Below are positions 25,485 through 34,560 of a stretch of DNA of 52,679 bases, in pieces (position 1 is the stretch's first letter; each line of letters opens with the position of its first letter). Below the pieces are notes generated by a model. That model did no database searches. It had not been told where the DNA came from and saw only the letters and a program-made list of their open reading frames with translations. A program made the translations under genes and the position numbers. The stretch spans positions 1-52,679 of the forward strand of contig NZ_JAAITU010000029.1 of the NCBI RefSeq assembly GCF_013304385.1. The letters run 5' to 3'. This DNA is from Blautia glucerasea (GTDB lineage Bacteria; Bacillota; Clostridia; Lachnospirales; Lachnospiraceae).

Positions 25485-28400
25485 TTGAAAAGAAAAAACA
25501 TTGCCATCCTTCTGGCTGCTGCCATGGTCTGCACTCCTGCAGGTCCGGTCTGGGGTACAGAAGAAGCTTATACAGATGATGCCAGTCTTTTTGAAGAAGC
25601 TTCCAATAATTTTTCTAATAGCATTTCCGATGACATGTTTCAGGATGTAACAGATGAATCTTTAGACAATACAGATGCTTCTGACGAATCAGAAAATGCA
25701 GACTTCCAGGATGTGGCTTCTGCAGACTCCACGGACCTGGATACACCGATAGATATAGCCCATGAATCTTCCGTAGGAACAGATGTTTTCGGTGCAGATG
25801 CAGACGATGTTTCACTTTTTTCGGATGGGGACCCATCTCTTAAGAATGAGGATGTGACAGCAAGTACCAGTATCCAGGCTGCTTTTGACATAGATACAGG
25901 GATCCTGACTCTTTCCGGTACAGGCAGTACAGGAGACTTCAGCCAGAATGTGCGTCCTTCCTGGGACTGCTATCGTGACCAGGCTACACAGATCCAGATC
26001 ACTTCAGGGATCACCCAGATTGGATCCGCTGCTTTTTACGGATTTTCTAAAGTAACTTCTGTATCCCTTCCGGATACATTGGAAGGGATCAGTGATGGTG
26101 CCTTTGCAGAATGTACCTCCCTGACTTCTGTTTCTTTGCCAGATTCAATTGCAAGGATTGGTAATTTTGCTTTTCAGGCAACCCAGATCACTTCCCTGAC
26201 TCTTCCTGCTTCTCTGACCACGCTTTCTGACAAAATGCTTTTTGGCTGCGAATGGCTGCAGGAGCTGCTTGTTTCCCCGGAGAATCCTTCTTATCAGAGC
26301 GTGGACGGTGTTGTTTTCACAAAAGACATGACCACTTTATGTCTTTACCCACCTGCCCGCTCAGCGCAAAGCTACCAGGTACCTGATTCGGTAAAGACCA
26401 TTGGCGTGTATGCTTTTTATGCAGCCAATCTGCAGACTGTGGATCTGAACCAGGTATCCAGGCTTGGACTTGCCAGCTTTTATAAAAGCCGCCTGACCTC
26501 CATCAGGATCCCTGATACCTTAACGGAAATGGGAACCAGTGCTTTTTCCAGCTGCGGACAGCTGGCAGATGTTACCATCGGCAACGGATTGACCCAGATT
26601 CCTACCCAGTGCTTCCAATATTGCGGCAGTCTTTCCAGCATAATATTCGGTACAGGGATCCGCGAATTCGGCAACAACAGTTTCAGCTATTGCAATTCCC
26701 TGGAACGGATCCAGATCCCGGAGGGTGTTACCTTGATCCCTAACGGATGCTTCGGACAATCTGCTTCCCTGAAAGCAGTGGTATTTCCTTCTTCTCTGAA
26801 GGAGATCCGGTATCAGGCATTTATGGGTTGCCCTTCTCTTAATCAGATTACGCTTCCGGAGGGCCTGATTTCTATTGGTAGATATGCATTTTATAATACA
26901 GGCATCACCTCCGTGATTCTGCCCTATGCCTCTGTAACAGTAGGTGACCATGCTTTTCCGGATACAGCCTCTGTATCTATTCGTCCAGATACCCGGGTGA
27001 ACCCTGCAGATGAACTTCTGAAAACAGCCAGCAGGGTTCCCATTAATATTACTTATGATTATGAAAGTGCGTCCCAGCTGGTTGCCCTTGTAAATCAACA
27101 GCGTTCAGCCAAAGGCCTTTCCCCGCTTACCATGGACACAGCTCTGTTGGATGCAGCCATGAAGCGTGCCGGTGAGCTTTCGGTGCTTTATTCCCATACA
27201 CGGCCTATTGGTGTTTCCGGACTTACAGCCTGCCTGGATGCTTCTTACGAAAGCATTTCTGCAGGACAGGGAACCGCTTCTGAAGCATTGGCAGTGTGGA
27301 TGAACGGAGATGATCAGGCAGGTATTTTTAATGCCGATTACACGGCTGCAGGTGTTGGAGCCATCACTGCCGGAGGTGTAAGCTATTGGGTACTCCTTTA
27401 CGGAAAGCAGGTTACCACTCCCGCTGATATGAACGCTTATACCAGCAGTACTGTTTCTGCAGAAATACCCTTTATTTCTTCATCCGGTATCCCGTTTAAA
27501 TTTTATGCAACCGGCAATATGAAGCTTGGCCTTAGCGAAAGAAAAGAAGTTGAGTTTTTTATTGACAATGGCTTTTCCCATGTACAGATCTCTCCATCTG
27601 CCCTTACTTTCGCAAGCGCCAGCCCCTCTGTGTGCAGAGTATCCTCCAGCGGGATCCTGACCCCCAAGCGTGCCGGAAAAGCCAGGATCACCATAACCCT
27701 GAAGGGGGACTCCCAGGTCACCACTGCTTTGACCGTTACAGTGGATTCGCGTCTGCGTACCCCGAAGATCCATACTGTGAAGGCTACAAGTTCCCGTTCC
27801 CTTCGGATCATGTGGGACAAGATTCCTGGTGCCGCTTCTTATACTCTCTATTACAAAGAGGGTAATGTCAAATCATGGAAAGTCCTTCAAAAAGGCATCA
27901 AACGAAATGGTTACAATCACCGTTATTTAACGCCTGGAACCACTTATACCTACACAGTACGTGCTGTTTCCAAAACAGGAACCAGCCGATATGATTCGAA
28001 GGGAAAGAAAGGAATCCCTAAAGCCATTGCACCAGCCTTAAAAAAAGTATCTTCTCTTTCTGCAAACAGGAATCTGATTTCCTGGAAAAAGGTAGCCGAT
28101 GCAGATGGATACCGTATTTACATTAAAAAAGGAAAACGCTGGAAATTATTAGGTTCCACAGATGCCAGCACCACTTCCTTTATCCATATAAGCTCACGCT
28201 CCTTCCCGGTTGCTCCCGGAAAAATAAACACGTATACAGTAAGAGCTTTTACAAACACAGGCAACCGACAGGTGCTTGGCTCCTATCTTACCTCCGGCAT
28301 CACGGCTGCCACTCCTCTGTCCAGAGTAACACTGAGAATCCCCAAGTCTGTTTCCCAGGGGATCCGCCTCAGCTGGAAACGGTGCAGCGGTGCTACAGGC

Positions 28401-28586
28401 TATGTGATCTACCGCTATGAAAATGAAGGCTGGAAAAAGGTGGGAGTAAGCCGCAGTCTTACCTATACAGATACAAAAGCTGTAAAAGGCAGCACTTATC
28501 GTTACAGGGTACGTGCTTACAGCCGTTCCGGTCAAAATGTTGTATACGGCCGCAGCTCCAGCACCAAATCCGTAAAACATATATAA
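25485..28586 (+). CDS. Large secreted LRR / CAP / Ig-like / FN3 protein
   Basis: A 1033-aa extracellular protein starting at TTG, with GGGAGGAAA six nt upstream. Residues 1-25 are a signal peptide; 26-130 are an acidic Ser/Asp-rich region. About 132-505 are BspA-type leucine-rich repeats (ITQIGSAAFYGFSKVTSVSL, TEMGTSAFSSCGQLADVTI and similar). About 523-642 resemble a CAP/SCP domain (LVNQQRSAKGLSPL, YSHTRPIG). About 672-754 are a Big-2-like Ig domain, and three fibronectin-III modules fill 757-1033. No LPXTG, membrane anchor or SH3 wall domain is visible, so attachment is unknown. A surface-adhesion or host-interaction role is only a guess. Confidence 0.85.
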   Translation: MKRKNIAILLAAAMVCTPAGPVWGTEEAYTDDASLFEEASNNFSNSISDDMFQDVTDESLDNTDASDESENADFQDVASADSTDLDTPIDIAHESSVGTDVFGADADDVSLFSDGDPSLKNEDVTASTSIQAAFDIDTGILTLSGTGSTGDFSQNVRPSWDCYRDQATQIQITSGITQIGSAAFYGFSKVTSVSLPDTLEGISDGAFAECTSLTSVSLPDSIARIGNFAFQATQITSLTLPASLTTLSDKMLFGCEWLQELLVSPENPSYQSVDGVVFTKDMTTLCLYPPARSAQSYQVPDSVKTIGVYAFYAANLQTVDLNQVSRLGLASFYKSRLTSIRIPDTLTEMGTSAFSSCGQLADVTIGNGLTQIPTQCFQYCGSLSSIIFGTGIREFGNNSFSYCNSLERIQIPEGVTLIPNGCFGQSASLKAVVFPSSLKEIRYQAFMGCPSLNQITLPEGLISIGRYAFYNTGITSVILPYASVTVGDHAFPDTASVSIRPDTRVNPADELLKTASRVPINITYDYESASQLVALVNQQRSAKGLSPLTMDTALLDAAMKRAGELSVLYSHTRPIGVSGLTACLDASYESISAGQGTASEALAVWMNGDDQAGIFNADYTAAGVGAITAGGVSYWVLLYGKQVTTPADMNAYTSSTVSAEIPFISSSGIPFKFYATGNMKLGLSERKEVEFFIDNGFSHVQISPSALTFASASPSVCRVSSSGILTPKRAGKARITITLKGDSQVTTALTVTVDSRLRTPKIHTVKATSSRSLRIMWDKIPGAASYTLYYKEGNVKSWKVLQKGIKRNGYNHRYLTPGTTYTYTVRAVSKTGTSRYDSKGKKGIPKAIAPALKKVSSLSANRNLISWKKVADADGYRIYIKKGKRWKLLGSTDASTTSFIHISSRSFPVAPGKINTYTVRAFTNTGNRQVLGSYLTSGITAATPLSRVTLRIPKSVSQGIRLSWKRCSGATGYVIYRYENEGWKKVGVSRSLTYTDTKAVKGSTYRYRVRAYSRSGQNVVYGRSSSTKSVKHI

Positions 28587-28689
28587 GATATCACCTCACA
28601 TCTCTTCTAAGAATATCTCGTCATTTTGGCTATCTGATGTGGGGCATGTAACATATAACAAAATTGAAATGCGAAAGGAGATTTATAAC

Positions 28690-29082
28690 ATGCAAATCAA
28701 AGATTATGCTACCGGTATTCAGCACATCGGCATTCCTACAACCGACATGGCAGAAACCCTTTTATTCTACTCAGAGCTTGGATTTGAAATTGCCTTTTCC
28801 ACAACAATGGAGGATACCGGTAAGTCTGTAAACTTTTTAAAACTTGGTGATCTTGTAATTGAAGCCTATGAGTGTGATTCTACGTCTATGTCTTACGGTG
28901 CTATAGAGCATATTGCCATTAATGTTACAGATATTGAAGCTGTATACAACCTGGTATGCAGACATGACCTTAACACCTTAAATGACCAGATCCATTTCCT
29001 GCCTTTCTGGGACAATGGAGTGAAGTTTTTTACCATTGAAGGCCCCAATAAAGAAAAAGTTGAGTTCAGCCAATTTCTTTAA
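28690..29082 (+). CDS. VOC-family (glyoxalase-like) protein
   Basis: A 130-aa single-domain protein with a vicinal-oxygen-chelate fold. It begins GIQHIGIPTTDMAETLLFYSELGFEIAF and its second half begins AIEHIAINVTDIEAVYNLV, with the terminal GPNKEKVEFSQ. H and E positions match the family metal ligands. The ATG at 28690 follows GAAAGGAG; an upstream in-frame ATG lacks a ribosome site. The substrate is unknown. Its place next to fucU could suggest lactaldehyde or methylglyoxal chemistry arising from deoxysugar breakdown, but nothing in the sequence shows it. Confidence 0.75.
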   Translation: MQIKDYATGIQHIGIPTTDMAETLLFYSELGFEIAFSTTMEDTGKSVNFLKLGDLVIEAYECDSTSMSYGAIEHIAINVTDIEAVYNLVCRHDLNTLNDQIHFLPFWDNGVKFFTIEGPNKEKVEFSQFL

Positions 29083-29256
29083 ATAAGCTGCGAATATTTC
29101 CAATGTTACGGTTGCTTGTGTTTTTTGCAGATTTTCCGTAGAGCAGTTCACAGTAACTTTTCCGTAACTATTTCATCTTTTTCAGTAAAATATTGCCTTG
29201 CAATCTCTTCTGTCTCCATGTACTCTATAAAAAAAGAACAGAAGGGAGAGCAAACA

Positions 29257-29700
29257 ATGTTATTGGGAGTTCCTGAAATTTTATCACCTGAATTATTAAA
29301 GGTATTATGTGAAATGGGTCATAGCGACCGTCTTGTAATTGCAGACGGTAATTTTCCTGTAGAATCTATGGGTAAAAATGCAGTGATCGTACGGTGCGAT
29401 GGCCATGGTGTACCTGAGATCCTGGATGCCATTCTTACTATGATCCCACTGGATACTTATGTAGATCATCCGGTTAATCTGATGGAAGTCATGCCAGGAG
29501 ATCAGGTGGCTACACCTATCTGGAATACTTATAAAGAAATTGTTACCAAGCATGATTCCCGTGGTGCTTCTGCTGTGGGCAATATTGAACGGTTTGCATT
29601 TTATGAAGAAGCCAAAACTGCTTATTGCATTATTGCAACAAGTGAAAAGGCTGTATATGCCAACGTAATGCTTCAGAAAGGCGTTGTAATCAACAAATAA
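29257..29700 (+). CDS. fucU: L-fucose mutarotase (FucU/RbsD family)
   Basis: A 147-aa cytoplasmic enzyme interconverting alpha and beta anomers of L-fucose so that FucI receives its preferred form. Family features: LSPELLKVLCEMGHSDRLVIADGNFP with the catalytic His and Asp, ILTMIPLDTYVD, and a terminal TSEKAVYANVMLQKGVV. The long upstream open extension has no ribosome site, while AAGGGAG precedes the ATG at 29257 by 9 nt. It is transcribed towards the terminator at 29736 and is not in the same operon as fucI. Confidence 0.92.
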   Translation: MLLGVPEILSPELLKVLCEMGHSDRLVIADGNFPVESMGKNAVIVRCDGHGVPEILDAILTMIPLDTYVDHPVNLMEVMPGDQVATPIWNTYKEIVTKHDSRGASAVGNIERFAFYEEAKTAYCIIATSEKAVYANVMLQKGVVINK

Positions 29701-29735
29701 TCTTTCATTACAAAGTTATTTCATAGTACATAAAA

Positions 29736-29781
29736 AACGGCCATATATCCTCCTGTTTCATCAGAAAGATATATGGCCGTT
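29736..29781. terminator. Bidirectional terminator between fucU and the SH3 protein gene
   Basis: A 14-bp stem (29736-29749 with 29768-29781) has AAAAAA on the left and TTCTTTTT on the right. It serves converging fucU (plus) and the SH3-protein gene (minus). Confidence 0.88.
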
Positions 29782-29797
29782 CTTTTTGTGTTCTGAT

Positions 29798-31003
29798 TTA
29801 ATTTTTCTTGTTCTTTTTCATAAGAACCACTACTATGATCAACCCTATCACTACAGCTGCCAAAAGTATCCATAAAGCCAAATTACCAATCCCTTTTTCA
29901 GCCTTTGTTTCCTGGGAAGAAGCTTCCTTTGCCATCGCATCCTTCTCAGCAGAAGCTTTATCCGTTGGTGTAACTGCCTCCTCTGTAGGTGTCACCGCCT
30001 CTTCGGTAGGTGTTACTGCTTCCTCTGTAGGTGTTACTGTCTCTGATTCCTTTGTTGGCGTAGCTTCAGGCCTCTTAGTAGGTGTAGCCTCTGGTTCCTT
30101 TGTTGGTGTAGCTTCCGGCTTCTCTGTAGATGTAGCCTCTGGCTTCTCTGTTGGTGTTGCTTCCGGCTTCTTAGTCGGTGTAGCCTCTGGCTTCTTAGTA
30201 GGTGTTGCTTCCGGCTTCTTAGTCGGTGTAACCTCTGGTTCCTTTGTTGGTGTGACTTCCGGCTTCTCTGTAGGTGTAGCCTGTGCCTTCTTTGCAGGTG
30301 CAGCTTTCGACTTCTTTACAGAGGCTGCCTCCGGCTCCTTTGTTGGTGTAGCTTTCTCAGTTGGATTTACATTCTCAATAATCTCTATCCCATCTGCGTC
30401 CTCTCCCTTGGAGTCTTCGCCTTTGGCCTGATGAATATTTACCCAACCTTCCAATCCTTCATAGTCCGTCTTTCCCCATAGGCCATCCTCGCCTGTATCT
30501 GCCTCTGCTGTAATATGCAGCACCTGTCCATTTGGTATCTGGTCTGCGCCGGACACTGTGTCATACTTCTCTCCAGGGCCATGGTACAAAGCAACGCTGC
30601 CATCTTTTGCTGCAACCGTAAGGTCATAATCTGCATCCTTACCACCATATAAATAATACTCAGACTGTACAGCCTGTGAACGGGTAACCGGCTTCAGATC
30701 ATCTGTAGGAACAAATCCATACATGCCATGATATTTGGTATAACCCCATATACGCTTATCTTCTGTTTGCTTTTCACCTTCTATATGAAGGGCTGTCCCA
30801 TTAGGAATCAGCTGATCATTCAGCTTCTGGCTAGAAAGATCCGGCTCAGCATATATATCAATACCGCCTTCTTTACTTTCCACGATCATATAATAATCTG
30901 TGGGATAATCTATACTCTGTGTATTACCTGCATCTGCCCATACTGTAATGGTAAACAGAACAGTAAACACAGCTCCCAAAAATCCTTTTAGAATATTCTT
31001 CAT
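29798..31003 (-). CDS. SH3-domain surface protein with Thr-Pro repeat stalk and C-terminal membrane anchor
   Basis: A 401-aa protein. Residues 1-23 are a signal peptide (VWA before DAG). Two bacterial SH3-like domains follow (about 35-105 with VESKEGGIDIYAEPD, and about 115-190 with VAAKDGSVALYHGPG). A Lys/Glu/Thr/Pro repeat region spans about 215-350: units of PEATPTKK, then VTPTEEA repeats. A final helix (WILLAAVVIGLIIVVVLM) is followed by KKNKKN, an anchor leaving the SH3 domains outside. Such SH3 pairs often bind cell-wall peptides. The spacer length may vary between strains. Role in the sugar pathway is not evident. Confidence 0.8.
   Translation of the reverse strand: MKNILKGFLGAVFTVLFTITVWADAGNTQSIDYPTDYYMIVESKEGGIDIYAEPDLSSQKLNDQLIPNGTALHIEGEKQTEDKRIWGYTKYHGMYGFVPTDDLKPVTRSQAVQSEYYLYGGKDADYDLTVAAKDGSVALYHGPGEKYDTVSGADQIPNGQVLHITAEADTGEDGLWGKTDYEGLEGWVNIHQAKGEDSKGEDADGIEIIENVNPTEKATPTKEPEAASVKKSKAAPAKKAQATPTEKPEVTPTKEPEVTPTKKPEATPTKKPEATPTKKPEATPTEKPEATSTEKPEATPTKEPEATPTKRPEATPTKESETVTPTEEAVTPTEEAVTPTEEAVTPTDKASAEKDAMAKEASSQETKAEKGIGNLALWILLAAVVIGLIIVVVLMKKNKKN
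29960..30350 (-). repeat. Coding tandem repeats (24-nt and 21-nt units)
   Basis: About nine to eleven imperfect 24-nt units encode variants of PEATPTKK, followed by four 21-nt units encoding VTPTEEA. The units differ mostly by A/G changes in Lys/Glu codons. Such arrays can change length by slippage or recombination. Confidence 0.8.
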
Positions 31004-31092
31004 ATGGTTCTTCCATTCCCTTTCTTTCTGCTAATGCAACTGTCCATTTCCCTCATAAGATACATCGATTGGAAAATTGCCTATTATTTTTT

Positions 31093-31120
31093 ATTCTATC
31101 ATTTCCATGGAAAGTTTCAA
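31093..31120 (-). promoter_or_regulatory. Promoter of the SH3 protein gene
   Basis: Minus-strand TTGAAA (31115-31120) and TAGAAT (31093-31098) are separated by 16 nt, about 90 nt before the start codon. Confidence 0.55.
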
Positions 31121-31143
31121 TCTTTTTTTGTCATTTTTTGCAG

Positions 31144-31178
31144 AAAAAACGCCTGACCATCCATACAGACGGTCAGGC
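31144..31178 (-). terminator. Terminator of fucI
   Basis: GCCTGACCATC and GACGGTCAGGC form an 11-bp stem with one imperfect pair (31151-31178), followed on the minus strand by TTTTTT. It lies about 90 nt after the fucI stop. Confidence 0.85.
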
Positions 31179-31270
31179 AGGTGAATACTACTATTTATAA
31201 AGTCAGGATACAGGATGCAGTCTACGATACCTGCAAATTACTTCTTATCTGTACTCCCACACTCATCCCA

Positions 31271-33067
31271 TTATTTGTATAATGGTCCGTAATTCTTGCA
31301 TGCACGGTAATCAGCGCCTTCTTTATCCATACCGAAAGCATTCCATGCTGCCGGACGGAAGATCTGATCTTCAGATACATTGTGCATACATACAGGAATA
31401 CGAAGCATGGAGCACATAGTGATCAGGTCTGCACCAATATGTCCATAGGAAATTGCGCCATGGTTAGCACCCCAGTTGTTCATAACGTCGTATGCAGATT
31501 TGAATGCGCCCTCTTTGCCATCGCATCTTGGTACGAACCAAGTACATGGCCATGTATAATCTGTACGTTTCCAAAGAGTATCAGATACATCCTCAGGAAG
31601 CTCTACAGTCCATCCCTCTGCAATCTGAAGAACCGGTCCAAGACCCTTTACAAGGTTCAAGCGGATCATTGTTGCAGGCATGGTTGCCTTTGTAACAAAT
31701 CTGGAGGAGAATCCGCCGCCACGGAAATATCCGTTATCAGCTGCATTCCATGTAGTAGCAGCCATGATTGCTTTCTGATCTTCCTCAGTAACATTCCACC
31801 ACTCTTTCATGACTGGTGTGCCGTTCTCATCTTTTGCCTCTCCGCTTGCATCCAGACAGCATGCACCGGAATTGATCAGGTGGATCAGACCGCCATTTTC
31901 TTTAACCAGGCCTTCTGCATCATAACCTGTCACACGCTTGATCGCGCTTGGGCTCCAGAAAGTACGTACATCCGCAAACATCTGTGCACGTCCTGTCAAA
32001 AGTTTCATAAACATCATTCCAAGACCATTCAGAACATCATTCTCTGTAGCAAGGATGTATGGCTCTCTTGCTCCATTCCAGTCAAAAGATGTATTAAGGA
32101 CTGCCTCTGCAAAGTCTCCATTGGGGTAGAAGTCTGTCCACTGTCTCTGTCCCTGGAATCCAGCTCCAAGTGCATTATGGCCAATCGCTTCTTCAGAGAA
32201 TTTCGGATCCAGCTTATCGCATCCGTTCATCAGCTCCTGAACGATAACTGCCATCTTAACAACAAATTCAAACTGCTCTTCTTTCTGTTCTTCTGTCATC
32301 TGCAGTTCCGGTGGGTTCTTATCAAATCCGATGGTACATGTTTCTTTTGCCCATTTCAGAGCCTTCTCAAACTCTTCGTGATCATAAATACCTTCTGTCA
32401 TACGACGGATGATCTCTACCTCATCCACAGACTCTACACGCATTCCAAGGTAGGACTCGATGAAATCAGAGTCAATAATGGAACCGCCGATACCCATACA
32501 GATAGAACCGATCTGCAGCCAGGATTTACCTCTCATAGAAGCAACTGCAACTGCTGCACGTCCGAATCTAAGCATTTTTTCTTTAACATCTTCAGGCATC
32601 TCCATGTCATCTGCATCCAGAACCTCATGTCCGTAAATACCAAATGCAGGAAGTCCTTTCTGTGCATGTGTAGCAAGAACAGATGCCAGATATACAGCTC
32701 CCGGTCTTTCTGTTGCATTAAAGCCCCAGACTGCCTTAATAGTCTGTGGATCCATATCCATTGTCTCAGAACCGTAGCACCAGCATGGAGTAACAGTAAG
32801 GGTAATGTCTACGCCCTCTCTTCTGAATTTATCAGCACATGCTGCTGATTCACCAACTCGTCCGATGGTAGAATCTGCGATTACAACCTTTACCGGCTCG
32901 CCATTGGAATATTTCAGATTTTCTTCAAATAATTTTGCAGCAGCCTTTGCCATTCCCATGGTCTGTTCTTCCAGAGAACCTCTTACGTCCAGAGTGCCTC
33001 GTCTGCCGTCAATCGTAGGACGGATACCGATTACTGGATATTCACCGATCAGTCTGCTCTTTGCCAT
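31271..33067 (-). CDS. fucI: L-fucose isomerase
   Basis: A 598-aa Mn-dependent cytoplasmic isomerase converting L-fucose to L-fuculose, close to the usual length of about 590. Recognised segments: [23 protein letters not shown] (split here as [12 protein letters not shown]), [91 protein letters not shown] and [19 protein letters not shown] near the C-terminus, where the metal His lies. GGGAGGT precedes the ATG. It is transcribed alone and divergent from an AraC regulator. Confidence 0.96.
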   Translation of the reverse strand: MAKSRLIGEYPVIGIRPTIDGRRGTLDVRGSLEEQTMGMAKAAAKLFEENLKYSNGEPVKVVIADSTIGRVGESAACADKFRREGVDITLTVTPCWCYGSETMDMDPQTIKAVWGFNATERPGAVYLASVLATHAQKGLPAFGIYGHEVLDADDMEMPEDVKEKMLRFGRAAVAVASMRGKSWLQIGSICMGIGGSIIDSDFIESYLGMRVESVDEVEIIRRMTEGIYDHEEFEKALKWAKETCTIGFDKNPPELQMTEEQKEEQFEFVVKMAVIVQELMNGCDKLDPKFSEEAIGHNALGAGFQGQRQWTDFYPNGDFAEAVLNTSFDWNGAREPYILATENDVLNGLGMMFMKLLTGRAQMFADVRTFWSPSAIKRVTGYDAEGLVKENGGLIHLINSGACCLDASGEAKDENGTPVMKEWWNVTEEDQKAIMAATTWNAADNGYFRGGGFSSRFVTKATMPATMIRLNLVKGLGPVLQIAEGWTVELPEDVSDTLWKRTDYTWPCTWFVPRCDGKEGAFKSAYDVMNNWGANHGAISYGHIGADLITMCSMLRIPVCMHNVSEDQIFRPAAWNAFGMDKEGADYRACKNYGPLYK

Positions 33068-33102
33068 AATATTAAATACCTCCCATAATAAAATTTAGAA
33101 TG

Positions 33103-33136
33103 TGTATCTGTCTTAGTCTATCCCCTGACAGATACA
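33103..33136 (-). other. Hairpin in the fucI leader
   Basis: TGTATCTGTC (33103-33112) and GACAGATACA (33127-33136) form a perfect 10-bp stem with a 14-nt loop, within the 5' untranslated region of fucI. It may stabilise the message or serve as an operator. Confidence 0.5.
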
Positions 33137-33160
33137 TATGTACAACCTTCTCTGATTTTC

Positions 33161-33166
33161 ATTATA
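33161..33166 (-). promoter_or_regulatory. fucI -10 element
   Basis: A consensus TATAAT on the minus strand, about 95 nt before the fucI ATG. No TTGACA-like -35 lies 16-18 nt upstream, which suggests the promoter needs an activator, plausibly the divergent AraC-type protein. Confidence 0.5.
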
Positions 33167-33190
33167 CCGTTGTGTGCACATTATTACTTG

Positions 33191-33212
33191 TGTTATAATA
33201 GCAAATAATAGC
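33191..33212 (+). promoter_or_regulatory. araC-type gene promoter overlapped by two direct repeats
   Basis: The extended -10 TGTTATAAT (33191-33199) belongs to the AraC-type gene. Two direct copies of ATAATAGC (33195-33202 and 33205-33212), one helical turn apart, overlap and follow it. This could be a binding site for autoregulation and for fucI activation. Confidence 0.45.
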
Positions 33213-33255
33213 ATAATATTCACTTTTTCTATTTTAATGAAAGGAGATGTATTTT

Positions 33256-34107
33256 TTGCACGGATTGGATCAGAATGAAGACCGGCCAAGAGGTACGTAT
33301 CAGTTTCCTTTTGAATTTCATCACATTGACAGCAGCCACCCACGCTATGAAATGTCTTATCATTGGCATGTAGAATACGAGATCATGCGAATCCTGCGCG
33401 GAAGCCTTACTGTCACTTTAGATGAAAAAAGCTTTACTGCACAAGCAGGTGATGTTATTTTTGTCAACAGTGGTATTCTTCACAGTGGCATACCAGACAA
33501 TGACTGTGTATATGAGTGTATTGTTTTTGACATTAATACATTTATCAAGCAAAACACCCTGTGTGGAGAATACATCCAGAAGATTGCCCATCAGGAATTA
33601 ATGGTATATCATCATTTTACAGGAAAATACCCGGATATTGTAGATACTGTGAACGATATCTTTCAGGCTATCCTGGAAAAAAGCATAGGATATGAAATGA
33701 CAGTTATTGGACAATTTTATCATTTTTTCGGACTTGTTTTTGGTAAACAATTATATCTTGACCGGATTTCCAAAACAAGACGTGACTATAAGAGACTTCA
33801 GCAGCTGAAGCAGGTGGTCGAATTTATTGAACAGAATTATTCCAGTCCTCTAACCCTGCAGCAGCTTTCTGCCTCTGTTTCCATGTCCCCAAAATATTTC
33901 TGCAGATTTTTTTCCGAAATGACCCACCAGACCCCGATGGACTACCTGAACAGACAGCGGATTGAGGAGGCCTGCTACCAGCTTTCCACCACAGATGACT
34001 CCATTACTGAGATTGCCTATCGGACAGGCTTTAATGATTTAAGCTATTTTATCCGTACCTTCCGTAAATACAAAGGTACCACGCCAGGAAAATATAAAAA
34101 AATATAG
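33256..34107 (+). CDS. AraC-family regulator with cupin sensor, probable fucose regulator
   Basis: A 283-aa regulator. The N-terminal half is an AraC-binding cupin (MSYHWHVEYEIMRILRGSL, AGDVIFVNSGILHSGIPD). The C-terminal 100 residues have two helix-turn-helix motifs (LTLQQLSASVSMSPKYFCRFF and SITEIAYRTGFNDLSYFIRTF). An ATG at 33247 directly abuts AAGGAG, too close for initiation. TTG at 33256 is 9 nt from that site and is chosen. It is divergent from fucI, so control of fucI in response to fucose or a product is the natural inference. Confidence 0.85.
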   Translation: MHGLDQNEDRPRGTYQFPFEFHHIDSSHPRYEMSYHWHVEYEIMRILRGSLTVTLDEKSFTAQAGDVIFVNSGILHSGIPDNDCVYECIVFDINTFIKQNTLCGEYIQKIAHQELMVYHHFTGKYPDIVDTVNDIFQAILEKSIGYEMTVIGQFYHFFGLVFGKQLYLDRISKTRRDYKRLQQLKQVVEFIEQNYSSPLTLQQLSASVSMSPKYFCRFFSEMTHQTPMDYLNRQRIEEACYQLSTTDDSITEIAYRTGFNDLSYFIRTFRKYKGTTPGKYKKI

Positions 34108-34109
34108 AC

Positions 34110-34153
34110 AAAACCGGAAGTCTTCACTGTTTATCAGCCTGACTTCCGGTTTT
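34110..34153. terminator. Terminator of the AraC-type gene
   Basis: A 13-bp perfect stem (34110-34122 with 34141-34153) begins 2 nt after the stop codon; the descending arm ends in TTTTTA. Confidence 0.8.
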
Positions 34154-34560
34154 TAGACAAAAAAATAAAAAGATGGGAGATTTTCGCTGTTCAGAACTGA
34201 CAGCAGACATGTTTTTTACTTATTCCCTCTTTCGTTTCCTCCATTCTATCAAAGCATCTGCCAGAATACAACCAAAAGAAAACCCTCTCATTTTGCATAT
34301 TTTGACAGGTTGCACCTGTTTTCCCTTCTGATCCTGTCTTTTTTTCCAACATAAAGATATATTTCACCGAAAGTTTGCAGGATGTTTATATCCACCCTAT
34401 TTTTATTTCCATCAAAAAAAGACATCTTACATGAAAAAAAACGCAGGTCTGTTTCCTTCATAAAATAAAATGTCTTTTCTAAAATTTCAAGTCGAACGCA
34501 CGTGAGGCTTGATGCACAGTTCTAAAGATGGCTGCCCAAAACTGCACCATCACAACTTTA
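34154..34560. other. 407-nt gene-free gap at the end of the BMC operon
   Basis: This AT-rich, pyrimidine-tract-rich gap separates the AraC-type gene from the last gene (pduO) of the minus-strand operon. No open frame with a ribosome site was found. Weak hairpins near 34486-34515 (TCAAG/CTTGA) and 34525-34552 (GATGG/CCATC) could end the BMC transcript, but neither has a clear U-tract. Nothing else is recognised. Confidence 0.5.

Noticed and set aside
29960..30350. Possible CRISPR-like repeat array
   Set aside because: The repeats are directly adjoining 24-nt and 21-nt coding units with no unique spacers, and they keep the reading frame.
29808..30431. A 207-residue plus-strand frame with Gly-Val-Ala-Ser repeats
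   Set aside because: It is the mirror of the Thr-Pro repeat region of the SH3 protein; there is no ribosome site, and the repeats are explained by the minus-strand gene.
31382..32848. A 488-residue plus-strand open frame opposite fucI
   Set aside because: It lies fully antisense to fucI, is very rich in Cys, His and Ser, has no ribosome site and shows no recognisable domain. It is a by-product of fucI codon use.
34154..34560. A hidden small gene or RNA in the gap after the AraC-type regulator
   Set aside because: No open frame with a ribosome site, no promoter pair and only weak hairpins were found.
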